A stretch of 64,000 bases of DNA from Amblyomma americanum. Its lineage: Eukaryota > Arthropoda > Arachnida > Ixodida > Ixodidae. The translations under genes were made by a program, and so were the position numbers. Positions 50,823-61,345 of the stretch are shown piece by piece. The notes beneath the pieces are model-generated. The model was not told the origin of the DNA, did not search any database, and was given only the letters and a program-made list of their open reading frames with translations. Every line of letters starts with the position of its first letter. Position 1 is the stretch's first letter. The stretch is from assembly GCF_052857255.1 (NCBI RefSeq), contig NC_135500.1:52105272-52169271 (forward strand), read 5' to 3'.

Positions 50823-53800
50823 AGATATGGCAATGGAACTGCAGGGGGTACAGGCAAAAACAAGGCCTCCTGCAGCAGTACATTTATGCCAAAGGAACCC
50901 CGCCAGACGTAATTATATTACAGGAAACCAACTGCACACCTTCGCTGAGGGGCTATACGTGTCAGGAAGCTCGCCGTACGGCGACCCTCGTAAGCAAGAA
51001 ATTGGTAGCCACAGCACACGACGAAATAACGGACACTCGGATCGACCACACGATCACAGAGATTATACCTAAAAAGAAAGCACAATCCAAGAGCACCTTT
51101 ATTATCAACCTATACAGCCCGCCTAAGCAGAAGGATGGGGACTTTAGCAGGCTTTTTACAGAGGCTAGAAAACTAGCGGGCAACAACACCCTAATAATAG
51201 CAGGCGATTTCAACGCCAAGCACCCAAAATGGGGTTACAGCAAAGACGATAAAAAAGGAAGAACAATCAGCGACGCTGCAGAGCAAACGGATTGCGATCT
51301 CCTAACTGACGAAACCCAACCAACCAGACAGGGTAACAGCGTCAGCCCAGACACTTGCCCCGACCTGACTTTTGTGAGGGGCGCCAGACAGGTCGAGTGG
51401 GAAAACCTACTCGAAAACCTAGGAAGCGACCACTATATACTGAAAACCAGCATCACAGCCGAAGACACAAAACGAAAAATAGGCAAGACCCGTCTCGTCG
51501 ACTGGGACGCCTTCAGGGCCCACTGTAGACAGATGCAAGGAGGCGACATTGTATCTGTGGGGGAGTGGAGCCAACAGCTCAAGGAGGTCCAGGAACTCTA
51601 CACCAAAGAAGTGGACCGAACCGAACACGCCCCGGAGGTGGATAAGCGACTCCTCAAGCTATGGGAGGCGAGACGCGGACTCACCGCACGGTGGAAAAGA
51701 CAAAAGCTGAACAGGAAGCTCAAGACCAAGATAGCTGAAATCACCAAGCAGGCGGAGGAGTACGCGACGCAGCTGGCCAGACAAGGATGGCAGCAGTTTA
51801 GCAACGCGCTGAACGGCACCCTGAGCACGGCCAGAACGTGGCAGATCCTCAAGTCCCTCATGGACCCAAGCAAAAACAAGTCGGAGAGCGGCAAAGCAAT
51901 ACGAAGGCTGGTGCACCAATACACCGGTACAGATAAACAACTACTGGAGGAGGTCCGGGTCAAATGCTACGGCAACGACCAGGTCGAGTGTTACAAAGCG
52001 GAATATCAAGGCGAAGAGAACCCCGTCATGGACAGGCCCATAACCAGGGAAGAGGTGGTCGATGCGATCAGGTCGGCAACAAGAAACACGGCAGCAGGAG
52101 CAGACAGAATCCGCAATTCACTGATTAGAAACTTAAGCGACGGAGCTATTGACCAGCTCACCGCGTACCTCAATAAACTATGGCAGGAAGGAACAGTACC
52201 CGCCGAATGGAAACACGCGGTCGTGGTGATGATTCCGAAGCCCGGTAAAAAACTACAAGTGGAAAACCTCAGGCCGATATCCCTCACATCGTGCCTAGGC
52301 AAGATGTACGAACGAATAATAACGAAGAGACTTCAGTCACACCTGGAGAGAAACCAACTCTACCCTGATAGCATGTACGGGTTTCGAGCCCACCTGTCCA
52401 CGCAAGACGTACTCCTCCAGCTAAAGGAGGAAGTACTTGAAAAAATGCCGAGAAGCGGAGAAAACGTTGTCATGGCCCTCGACATCAAAGGAGCCTTTGA
52501 CAACGTAAGCCACGCCGCCATCATGGAAGGCATAAACGACACGAACTGCGGAAGGAGAGCCCATAACTACATCAGGGCCTTCCTAAGCAACCGAACTGCG
52601 ACCGTAGGGCTAGCCGAGCTGCGAAGTGACGTCTTCGCCACACCCTGCAAAGGAACACCCCAAGGCTCAGTCATATCGCCGGTGCTCTTCAACATGTCAA
52701 TGCTAAGACTGGCAAGAAAGCTCAAAGAGATCCCGGGTATCAAACACGCCATGTACGCCGACGACATAACCGTGTGGATCACCCAAGGATCGCTAGGAGA
52801 AAAACAAGACCGACTACAGGAAGCCGCCACCTGCGTAGAAGACTACCTGAAGGAGAGGGGCCTGAAATGCTCGACCGAAAAATCGGAGCTCATCAGAATA
52901 GGGAGACACCCTACCCAAGCCCCACTGGACGTCGTCCTCGAGGGACAACCGATCCCGGAGAAAAACATAATCCGCATTCTGGGCATGTGGCTACAGAGTA
53001 GCCGCAAATGCAGCCACACCATCACCCTGCTCAGGAAAGCCACGGAACAAGTAGGAAGAATGATCAGCCGAGTATCCCAAAGAAGATACGGAATGAAGGA
53101 AGACGACACCCTAAGACTCGTAAACAGCCTAATCGTCAGCAGGGTCACATACTCGCTGCCCTACCACGCAACAACAAAAGCGGAAAGAGAGCAAGCCGAC
53201 TGTATACTAAGGAAGGCCTACAAGATCGCTCTGCACCTACCCAGGAACACGTCAAATGAAAAATTACTCCAGCTCGGAGTCAGCAACACCTTTGACGAGC
53301 TAGCAGAGGCTCAAATGGGTGCGCAATTGACGAGGCTCAGGGGCTCCCCCACAGGAAGGGCGCTCCTAAAAAGGCTAGGTCGGAACGCAAGTGGTCTGGC
53401 TGACAGATACACAGAAGTTCCAGACGACCTCAGAAGAACTTTCAACGTGGGACCCTTACCTAAAAATATGGATCCCAACCTACACGAAGAAAGGCGGAGA
53501 GCCAGGGCCGAACAGATAAACAGAAGGCTAGGCCAATCCGAAAGCACACTATACACAGACGCTTCTATGTACGCAAGAGCAGAGAAACGCACAGCCGCGG
53601 TAGCGGTGGTCAACGGTACAGGGGAAACTATCACCTGCGCTTCAGTAGGGGTGTCAGGGATAGCAGAGGCCGAAGAAATTGCCGTCGCGCTAGCGATAGC
53701 CGAAGGCTACAGAAAAGGTCGCTCCCTAAATATCCTAACGGACTCGAAAGAAACATGCAGAAACTATACGAAGGGCAATATCAGCGGCACTGCCCTCAGA

Positions 53801-54337
53801 ATAATCAGTGAGGCGGCAGCCTCAGCTGAAAGAATACCCATACAACATATAATCTGGGTGCCAGCCCACGCAGGCGTAGCAGGAAACGAAAGGGCGGACA
53901 GTCTAGCTCGAGGGCTCACTTACCGAGCAGGCTTATCGATCGTCTCGGAGTCACGGCTACTCATATGCGAGGGGGGCTACACAGAGACCCTACAACTATA
54001 TAGGGGAATCAGAAAGAGATATCCATCACCACACAAAGCACTAAATAGGGAAGAGGCTGTAGGATGGCGTAGGCTACAGACGAACACCTTCCCTAACCTA
54101 CACACATACAACAAGATATCACCAACGCAATTCAGACCAGACTGCCCCTGGTGCGGCAGTACGCCCACACTCTATCACATCACCTGGGAATGCAAGAGAA
54201 ACATAGCATTCCACAATCAACAAACACCGAGTGCGGAGCAATGGGAGAGCTGTCTCTTCAGCAGCGAGCTTGAGGTCCAGAGGGCCTTGGTAAAGCACGC
54301 AACTGAAGCGGCACAACTCAGTGGAGCCCTGGACTGA
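50798..54337 (+). CDS. I-clade LINE ORF2: endonuclease, reverse transcriptase, RNase H
   Basis: 1179 residues, uninterrupted. APE endonuclease: WQWNCRGYRQK, VIILQETNC, IAGDFNAKHPKWGY (Asp137) and GSDHYIL. Reverse transcriptase: AAGADRIRNSLIRNL, RPISLTSCLGKMYE, ALDIKGAFDNVS, GTPQGSVISPVLFN and MYADDITVW (Asp655, Asp656). RNase H: LYTDAS (Asp921), GIAEAEEIAVALA (Glu), ILTDSKETC, and IWVPAHAGVAGNERADSLA. The C-terminus has CPWCGSTPTLYHITWEC (C-x2-C-x8-H-x4-C). It would nick target DNA and copy the element RNA in place. ORF2 lies in a different frame from ORF1 with a 25-base overlap, so a termination-reinitiation mechanism is likely. All catalytic residues checked are present. Confidence 0.95.
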   Translation: MAERLQQLEIWQWNCRGYRQKQGLLQQYIYAKGTPPDVIILQETNCTPSLRGYTCQEARRTATLVSKKLVATAHDEITDTRIDHTITEIIPKKKAQSKSTFIINLYSPPKQKDGDFSRLFTEARKLAGNNTLIIAGDFNAKHPKWGYSKDDKKGRTISDAAEQTDCDLLTDETQPTRQGNSVSPDTCPDLTFVRGARQVEWENLLENLGSDHYILKTSITAEDTKRKIGKTRLVDWDAFRAHCRQMQGGDIVSVGEWSQQLKEVQELYTKEVDRTEHAPEVDKRLLKLWEARRGLTARWKRQKLNRKLKTKIAEITKQAEEYATQLARQGWQQFSNALNGTLSTARTWQILKSLMDPSKNKSESGKAIRRLVHQYTGTDKQLLEEVRVKCYGNDQVECYKAEYQGEENPVMDRPITREEVVDAIRSATRNTAAGADRIRNSLIRNLSDGAIDQLTAYLNKLWQEGTVPAEWKHAVVVMIPKPGKKLQVENLRPISLTSCLGKMYERIITKRLQSHLERNQLYPDSMYGFRAHLSTQDVLLQLKEEVLEKMPRSGENVVMALDIKGAFDNVSHAAIMEGINDTNCGRRAHNYIRAFLSNRTATVGLAELRSDVFATPCKGTPQGSVISPVLFNMSMLRLARKLKEIPGIKHAMYADDITVWITQGSLGEKQDRLQEAATCVEDYLKERGLKCSTEKSELIRIGRHPTQAPLDVVLEGQPIPEKNIIRILGMWLQSSRKCSHTITLLRKATEQVGRMISRVSQRRYGMKEDDTLRLVNSLIVSRVTYSLPYHATTKAEREQADCILRKAYKIALHLPRNTSNEKLLQLGVSNTFDELAEAQMGAQLTRLRGSPTGRALLKRLGRNASGLADRYTEVPDDLRRTFNVGPLPKNMDPNLHEERRRARAEQINRRLGQSESTLYTDASMYARAEKRTAAVAVVNGTGETITCASVGVSGIAEAEEIAVALAIAEGYRKGRSLNILTDSKETCRNYTKGNISGTALRIISEAAASAERIPIQHIIWVPAHAGVAGNERADSLARGLTYRAGLSIVSESRLLICEGGYTETLQLYRGIRKRYPSPHKALNREEAVGWRRLQTNTFPNLHTYNKISPTQFRPDCPWCGSTPTLYHITWECKRNIAFHNQQTPSAEQWESCLFSSELEVQRALVKHATEAAQLSGALD

Positions 54338-54485
54338 GGGCCCACTCTTGCTTGAAGACTCAAGTCGCCAGCACCCAAGCAAGACGACCAGGAAGTCTTC
54401 ATCCCCGCGAACCTCTTGGAAAGAAATAAAAGTTTTCTCTCTCTCTCTCTCTCTCGTCCCGTCTTTCCCGCACTTATCAAGACGA

Positions 54486-54868
54486 AGCTGGGTGATTCCA
54501 CGCGATATCAAACTGCCAAAATATTTCATATTTCAAATTTCCTTGATTCAGTAGGCCAACAGTGAATTTCGTTTTATGAAAGTGATAATATTTCAGGAGA
54601 AAAAGATTATAAATGACTCCGTGGCAGAGGCAGCGTTTTCAAGCAAAGTTCTTTTTCGCAAATTTGCCATAACGTAGGAATCTAGATCTGAAGGCCGTGA
54701 TGGATATATTTCTGACGCTAAGTGTACAGGTGAGAACTAATATGTCAGGCTCGTTTTCGCAATTTTGAGGAACTTGTTTGCAGAAAAAAAAATTGCTAAA
54801 ACGAGGCTAATTTCAAGGATTCATTTCTCCGAAAATAATAGCCATGTTTCCTTCAAATTTTATGATGA
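54486..54868 (+). repeat. long-TIR element, left arm outer part
   Basis: It matches the reverse complement of about 59400-59739. Shared landmarks are GTAGGCCAACAGTGAATT (GCAGGCCAACAATGAATT on the other arm) and a TTTGCCATAACGTAGGAATC block. It ends where the minus-strand LINE begins with ATGATGATGATAG. Confidence 0.8.
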
Positions 54869-56785
54869 TGATAGATTTTATAGCGCAATGGCATCTATGC
54901 GCAAAGAGCGCCATGACACAAGGTATTGAGTTAAAGATGAATCTAGCTGATTTTCTTTGAACTTTCTCAAGTTTGGTAATATTAGATTGTGTATGTGGAT
55001 CCCAGGCAATCGTGGCACACTCTAGGACGGATCGGATAAATGTTTTGTAGGCTAAAATTTTAATTTCAGGTGAAGCGTTCCCTTACGTACGCCTTAAAAA
55101 TCCAAGTTTCTTCATAGCTCTATTGTAGGTGTGTGTTACATGTTCATTCCACCTAAGATCTGATGAAATAACTCCTAAGTATTTGTAGCTGGAAACAACA
55201 GATAAGCACTGGTTGTTAATGTTATAAGCAAATATTAAGGGGTTCTTTCTGCGTGTAACGGTCATTGCCACGATATTTTAAGATTAATAGTCATTTGCCA
55301 ATTCGAGCACCAAGTTTGTATTTTAGATAGTGAGGTGTTTAAAACTGTTTGGTCATTCGCATTACGTATTTCATGATATAGGACGCAGTCGCGGCAAAAA
55401 GCCTGATCTTGACGCTTATGGCACGGACGATATCATTTATGAAAATCAGAAAGAATAGGGGACCTAAAACGGAGCCTTGTGGAATGCCTGAGTGAGCATT
55501 TGCGGAAAAAGAAGGTGCATTATTGACTTGAATACATTGCTTCCGTAAAAAGAGGTATTCTTGAATCCAGTTAATTAAGATGTTCTTTAGTATGGTCCGT
55601 GCTTTCAGCAGTAATTTGGAGTGAGAGACGCGGTCAAATGCTTTCTCGAAATCGAGGAAAGTTATGGCAACTTGTCTTTGCTTATCTAAAGCTGCTGCTA
55701 AATCATGAACTGTTTCGATGAGCTGAGTTACGGTGGAAAACCCTCGCCTAAACCCATGTTCTCTGGTATCAATTAATGCGTTGTCATTCAGAAAGGCAGA
55801 TATGCGTTTGAATATTACGTGTTCAAGCAATTCAGCACATGTGCAAAGTAAAGAAATTGGCCTGTATGACGTGAGGAGGGATGGATTTTCTGTTTTTGGT
55901 ATGGGAAAGATCTTTGCGTACTTCCATTCGCTTGGGAGTTCCGCGCTTGATAATGACTTCTTGAATATTAAATTTGGGAATCTTGAACACCACTCGGCGT
56001 AGCGGAAAAGAAATGCGTTCGGAATTCCATCAGCTCCAGGCGATTTTTTGGTGTCTAAATTGAGTAAAAGCTCTAACACACCTTCATGAGTAACCGTGTC
56101 GTCACCAATTGGCAAAATGTGTTCATAAGCTGTAAAGTGTGGGCTGATACCGTCATCATGCGTAAACACCGAGCAGAAGTACTCGTTAAGCGCACCTGCG
56201 ATATTTGTATTGTCAGTATCACCGATACACAGTTCGGGTGCAACTTTCGTTTTCGGCGATAAGTGCTGCCAGAAATTCTCCGGGGAAGAGACCAGAAAGT
56301 TTTTTAGTGTTATTTTCTGAAAATGATCTTTTTCGTTTTTTTTATTTTTTCGGCTAATGATACACGGAAGCCAAGCAACCTGTTACAAGTGGAAATAGTG
56401 GGGCGTAGTTTGTGTTGTTTTCTTGCCTTTTTTAGCTTAAGTTCAAAACCCACACGATTTCTTTTGATACCCAGGGATTGCGTTTCCGCAGCACTTTTCG
56501 CTTCAGCGGAACAAAATTTTGCACACATTCTAAGACAAGGCATTTGAAGGAACACCACAGGCCATCAATTGAATGTTCAATCGATCCACACATAACTTGA
56601 AATGTAGAAAACGAGCTCTCCAGTTCATCAAGTACATCAATATCATTGGCACGCGAGAAAATAGGGACAGTTCTTTCTTGTTTTTCAATATGTGAATCGA
56701 AGTTCACTTCCAAAATTAGGTAAACAATTTTGTGGTCTGATATGCCTTCGAACACCTGAACTTGGTCCATAATTGACAGTGTGTT
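54869..56785 (-). mobile_element. 5'-truncated APE-type LINE inside the left TIR arm
   Basis: The 3' end is at 54869 (minus strand ends with ATCTATCATCATCAT). The element reaches back to the middle of the endonuclease at about 56785. Coding pieces are mostly in one frame with breaks near the reverse transcriptase end and in the linker. It belongs to the CR1/L2/Jockey group by motif pattern. Confidence 0.8.
55339..56169 (-). pseudogene. LINE reverse transcriptase (in left TIR arm)
   Basis: The 276-residue minus-strand frame has KKSPGADGIPNAFL, SYRPISLLCTCAELLEHVI, EHGFRRGFSTVTQLIE, TFLDFEKAFDRVSHSKL with the first catalytic Asp, and SGIPQGSVLGPLFFLIFIND. At the catalytic pair the frame shifts: RLFAATASYI stands where RLFADDC is expected, so the Asp pair is lost or out of frame. 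The continuation (CLSVVSSYKYLGVI, RWNEHV) is in another frame at 55083-55271. The linker and endonuclease end (ISDHKIVYLILEV) lie at 56432-56785. Confidence 0.82.
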
Positions 56786-56789
56786 AGGC

Positions 56790-57005
56790 CACCGAAGCGT
56801 GGCCTTGTGGTAGAGTATCCACCTTTTATTCGGGAGGTGCTGGGTTCGATCCCCAGTGCCGCCGGGTACCCACCGGTTTTTATTGGGTACAAGATTTCCT
56901 CCGGCCTGGTGCTCGGCTCTTCTGGGTGCGATGCTTGGGAAAGGGGTCTTGACCACAGTTGCACTGACGGATCAGCGATTAAGTTCCGCCGTCAACAACG
57001 TTAAA
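56790..57005 (+). mobile_element. tRNA-derived SINE of a third kind
   Basis: A box TGGCCTTGTGG (56800-56810) and B box GGTTCGATCCC (56843-56853) are 32 bases apart as in a tRNA. The body that follows (GGGTACCCACCGG onward) has no similarity to the other two SINE families. No acceptor stem can be formed, so it is not a tRNA gene. It abuts the truncated end of the LINE. Confidence 0.6.
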
Positions 57006-57029
57006 TCCACCTCGTGTGGTAGAAGCCCA

Positions 57030-57440
57030 TTTGTGACGCTTTTTTTGGTCCCATCCTGGTCCTTTGTAGGGCCAACTTTGCAATACAGTTCCAATGTTCG
57101 GCCAATTACTTGTGCAGCTTGGGATTGGAAAGTGCAAGAAATATTGTCCCAAACTTGGCATTTCTGAACATAGTAGTGTATTTCAAAAATGTCTTCAACA
57201 AAAAACCGCATCTCCAATTTTTCTTAAAACTCTGGAAACGGGTCTCGCGAAGGAGGTGAAAAAAAATTACCAAGGAACATGTTGCATTATTTTGTTTCCA
57301 GCAATGTTATTCAAGTTCAAACTTCTAGTTTTTTTAGCATAAGCAGGAGCGCCCAAATAAGGGAATGGAAGCTGCAAGCACGCCCTCCACTGCTCTAAAT
57401 TTTCTCCAGATCCCAACACTGAGACCTTTTCCATCAATGG
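57030..57440 (+). repeat. long-TIR element, left arm inner part
   Basis: It is the reverse complement of about 58650-58985. Shared landmarks, read on the minus strand here, are GGAAAAGGTCTCAGT, GAATAACATTGCTGGAAAC (GATAACATTGTTGGAAAC in the other arm) and GAGTTTTAAGAAAAATT. Confidence 0.78.
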
Positions 57441-57589
57441 AGAGCATACCTAGTACTTTTTGTGGACAGACACTAATCTGTGACGTAATCAAGATTCGGT
57501 AGTGCCGTTATCGCCGGGTGCAGGTAACAAGTGGGAGTGCGGCCCATAGGAATGCATCTAAAGAAAAGAAGTATTTGCAACTGGGCTTG

Positions 57590-58030
57590 TTGGTGCACAT
57601 TCGTGAAAGACATAAGAGCGCAAACTGGCAACACGGACAAGGAAGGGAACAGGACGAGCGCTGCACTTTCAACAGGGTTTATTCAGGGAAGGGCGTATAT
57701 ATAGACTCTGACCTTATCCATGCTCTTAATCTCAATTTGACGAACATCTACCTTTCACAGACATGCCTCAAGAAACATCATTTCACTGTGCCAGATAATA
57801 ACCGAGGTATCACTTATGCAATTATCACCTCGTTTCTTGATATAAAAGGCTTCAACGAACCGACGTCCGGTCTTATCTCGGCTTTTCAGTAGCACTTTGC
57901 ATTCAGGCAGTCGGGGCTTGCAGACTATACGTTTCTCTTTCGAGCATGCTTGGCAGTGGTCTGGAAGATGGGCTTCTTTCTTATTCAATGAATTCTTGTG
58001 TTCAAGCAGGCGCTCATTAAGACTCCGGCC
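57590..58030 (-). pseudogene. PLE fragment: GIY-YIG end and tail
   Basis: On the minus strand, NKKEAHLPDHCQACSKE, VLLKSRDKTGRRFVEAFYI and NCISDTSV form the second half of a PLE GIY-YIG domain with its Cys/His group and Glu helix. The tail with GAATAAACCCTGTTGAAAG and AGCGCTCGTCCTGTTCCC follows to about 57590. The reverse transcriptase is missing. It sits in the spacer between the two arms of the long-TIR element. Confidence 0.8.
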
Positions 58031-58649
58031 TCATTAAGAAAGGTTTCATGAGACTCACTAAGAAAAGTTTTGTATGTAATTATATTACTGCACAATGCAC
58101 CTATGAAGCTGTGTGTGTCCCTAGGTCCTCGTATTGTCGTGTGACTGCAGGCATACTGTGGCTAATTTTTTTTATTCGCGTTTGATTTAAAAAATACATT
58201 TTGGTTTCTTTTTTAGCCGCTGTTAATATATTTTTATTGCTTATGCTGGTATATCCTGCATTGGTGAAAGCTATGCTGCAGTAGGCATTCCTTCAACTTA
58301 TGGACAATTTTCTTTAAGCTTTTGCTTATCACAGATCCTGCAAAATGCCTATGGGAAAAGCTTATGGTACAGAATGTGGATTTGTAAAGCACCTCTGGCA
58401 AGCACATGTTGGGAAGTTTTTTTTTTTAAAAAACATTGACTTTCAAATGATGCTCTATACTTCCACGTTCATTTATACTGTGTAGTTGGCTTTTTTAATG
58501 AAAGACAACCTTATAGGGAGACTGTGCAGTCAGAAAATCACATTCAGAACTTTTGTTTACCTGCTGTCAGTGATAGCGGTGCTACTGAATTCTGATTATG
58601 TTACAGATCGGTGTCAATCTACAAAAAGTATTAGGTACTCTCTCTCTTG
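58031..58649. other. centre of the long-TIR element, nothing recognised
   Basis: AT-rich sequence between the PLE fragment and the right arm, with no ORF of known type. Confidence 0.5.
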
Positions 58650-59740
58650 ATTGAAAAGGTCTCAGTCTTGGGATATGGGGAAAATTCAGAGCAGCGGAGA
58701 GAGTTTGCTGCTTCCGCCCGCTCATTCAGGTGCTCTGGGTGATGCTCAAAAAACTACAATTTTGAGCTTGGATAACATTGTTGGAAACAAAATAATACAT
58801 CACGTTCTTTCGTACAGTTTTTTCTTCCTTCTGGAGGATTGTTTCAGGAGTTTTAAGAAAAATTATAGATGGCGTGTTTTTTCCCTTGATTTTAGAAAAA
58901 CGTTACTGTATTTAAAAATGCCAGACTTAAGGAAATACTTCTTGCACTGCCCAATATTATGTAACAATGAAAGCCGGTATACTGTTTAGCACCTCGATGG
59001 TTATCAATTGTGCAAATTTGGGGGATATGTTATATAATTGTGGAGAAAAAAATTAAAATAACGTCGTTTCAGACTTAATTAATAATAATAATAATTGGTT
59101 TTTGGGGAAAGGAAATGGCGCAGTATCTGTCTCATATATCGTTGGACACCTGAACCGCGCCGTAAGGGAAGGAATAAAGGAGGGAGTGAAGGAAGAAAGG
59201 AAGAAGAGGTGCCGTAGTGGAGGGCTCCGGAATAATTTCGACCACCTGGGGATCTTTAACGTGCACTGACATCGCACAGCACACGGGCGCCTTAGCGTTT
59301 TTCCTCCATAAAAACGCAGCCGCCGCGGTCGGGTTCGAACCCGGGAACTCCGGATCAGTAGTCGAGCGCCCTAATCACTGAGCCACCGCGGCGGGTTCAG
59401 ACTTTTGTCGTTTTCGAATTTTTTCCAGTAAGCGACAATTTCCTCAAAATGGTGGAAATAAGCCTACATATTCCATCTCCCCTGTACATTTAGCACGAAT
59501 AATATATACATGATGCTTTCTTATCTAGATACTTACGTCATGGCAAATTAGCGAAATTGAGCCGTCCTTGAAAATGCTGCCTCTTTCATGACATCGCTTA
59601 CATTTTTTTTCTCCTCAAATATTAGCATTTTCGGAAAACAAAATTCATTGTTGGCCTGCTGAATAATGTTCGCATAATAAGTAAAATAATCGAGAAAATT
59701 AAATACGAAACAGTTTATTTCTCATGGAATCACCCAGCTG
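58650..59740 (-). repeat. long-TIR element, right arm
   Basis: It comprises 58650-59066 and 59404-59739, the reverse complement of the left arm parts, split by a SINE at 59081-59395. An ORF at 58651-58989 crosses it but shows no known motif. Confidence 0.78.
59081..59395 (-). mobile_element. SINE family 1, full length, with target duplication
   Basis: TTCAGACTT occurs at about 59067-59075 and 59395-59403. The minus-strand SINE has its (ATT)n tail on the left and the tRNA head (AATCACTGAGCCACCGCGGCGG) on the right, with B box GGGTTCGAACCCG. Confidence 0.92.
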
Positions 59741-59998
59741 TCAGAAGCAAGAAGATATGCGTCTAAAGTTATAAATATATCACCCTTTCAGCGCAGTGAT
59801 TAAGCACCGACCGTACTCGATGTCATAACCTGGAACCGAGGAAGCGTGAGTACTGTCTCTTATGTTTATTTGACGTCATGTACGCTTGCAATCACCCAGG
59901 TTTTTTTTTGTGAAGTACTGTGAAGTTAAAAGTTTGTTCTTTATATTTTACGGTTAGTTTTACTAGCGGGAACATTTTTCTTTTATTTGAACCTTACG
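59741..59998. other. interval without recognised features
   Basis: About 260 AT-rich bases between the long-TIR element and the next SINE scrap. Confidence 0.5.
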
Positions 59999-60125
59999 GT
60001 TTATGCTTCATGGGGTTTGACGTTTCAAAGCGACTCAGGCAAGAGGGACACCGTAGTGGAGGGCTCCTTAAATTTTGACCACCTGGGGTTCTTTATTGTG
60101 AACTGATAGCGCACAGCACACACGC
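59999..60125 (-). mobile_element. SINE family 2 fragment (tail and middle)
   Basis: Minus-strand tail and middle: TGGGGTTTGACGTTTCAAAG, GTAGTGGAGGGCTCC, GACCACCTGGGGTTCTTTA. The head is missing. Confidence 0.75.
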
Positions 60126-60899
60126 GCACCACTCAGCACTAAGTGCCGGTATATATTTAGAAATCTGTAAAGCAAAATTCTTAACACTCTGCATATTAAA
60201 ATTTAGGATAAGAAATCGGTCGACTTGTGAGAAGTTTGGTTGTAACCTTATTTAAAATAAAGGTCCTTTGTGGTATGTTTTTTTTTCAGTTTTGAGAGAT
60301 CTTGTTCTGTTATTGCACTGTGCCTAAACCAAACCTTCCGCTACTACACATTATACATGACTGCTTCTTCTGTACACATTGCACCACTACTCTGCATGAT
60401 TAGAAGGCCATCCATTGCATTCTGGAAAGAAACATTAGCCCATAGTTTAAGAATTAAGTTTAAGCCAGACCTGAACATTTATACCCTTTTGCAGCTGGCT
60501 TAAGCTTTTACTTGTAAGGTGCGAAAGTGGTCTTCATAAATTAGTGTTGGTTTATGCCTTACGGAAAGTACATTATCCATATTAAAGGAGAGCAGGTTGC
60601 ACTAAGGCAATGTAATGCATAGCTTGTTATTTGTGGGATAACGCTAAGCTTTGAAGGAATATATGTATACTTACAAATGTACCATCTCTTTACCGGTAAG
60701 GAGGTCCAATTTGCACTGTTTGGCCAAGTATAACATTGCGCCCTTTAAAAAGATCAAATAGGCTTCTCATAAAGGTGTAACATCACTCTTAGGTGGCTTG
60801 AACTTGCACTGGTCCGAGGAGCAAAGCTTTATGCTGCTATGGAAGTAAGTTACGTTGTCTAAAAAAACATACTCAAAAATTGTATCAATACTTCTAGAC
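60126..60899. other. interval without recognised genes
   Basis: AT-rich. An ORF at 60270-60503 has no known motif. Some AAGGTGTAAC-type words of the following tandem repeat already occur here. Confidence 0.5.
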
Positions 60900-61345
60900 A
60901 GCCTAACGTTGCACTGGTATTGACGGCATAAAATTATGCTGCTGTGAGAGTAACGGTTAACCTCTTTGGACTAAAATATTTTCTTCCTGAAAACGTGTAA
61001 CTTGGGCCGCATAAACTTACACTGCCTTTCAAGACGGCAACTTTACACTAGAGAGCGTGTAACGTTTATACTGTTTGTAGTGGACTAAAACATAGTCTTT
61101 TTGAAAAGGTGAAACTATAGTCTTGGGCAGCATCAAATTACACTGCCTTTCAATGTGTAACTTTACGCTAGATATAGTAACGTTTACACTGTTTGTCCTG
61201 GAATAAAACATGGTCTTTCTGAAAAGGCGTAACTATAGTGTAAGACAGCATAAACTTACACTGCCTTTCAATGTGTAACTTTACACTAGAGATAGTGTAT
61301 TGTTTATACTGTTTGTCGTGGACTAAAACGTAATATTACCCTCTT
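60900..61345. repeat. tandem repeat, ~120-bp unit, about 3.5 copies
   Basis: The word ACTGCCTTTCAA recurs at 61021, 61142 and 61260, with CTTTACACTAGAG, CGTTTATACTGTTTGT and GGACTAAAACATAG at matching places in each unit. Units differ by small changes. Confidence 0.85.

Larger units (their letters stand above)
48708..54451 (+). mobile_element. complete I-clade LINE with 13-bp target duplication
   Basis: TCTCGTCCCGTCT is found at 48695-48707 and again at 54452-54464 directly after the (CT)n tail. The first few bases could also belong to the tail. Inside are a ~300-bp 5' UTR, ORF1 (604 residues), ORF2 (1179 residues) and a short 3' UTR with AAATAAAAG and (CT)n. Both ORFs are open, so this looks like a recent, possibly active, full-length insertion. 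It landed just past a PLE-like tail. Confidence 0.93.
54486..59739. mobile_element. element with long terminal inverted repeats (foldback-like)
   Basis: The two ends carry AGCTGGGTGATTCCA (54486-54500) and its reverse complement (59725-59739). The inverted similarity continues inward for roughly 700-800 bp per arm at about 70-75% identity. Each arm is split by later insertions: a LINE and a tRNA-like SINE in the left arm, and a family 1 SINE in the right. The centre (about 57440-58650) holds a PLE fragment and unrecognised sequence. No transposase was recognised and no target duplication could be fixed. Confidence 0.75.

Noticed and set aside
56800..56866. Possible tRNA gene
   Set aside because: A and B boxes are present but no acceptor stem can be formed, and a SINE-like body follows.
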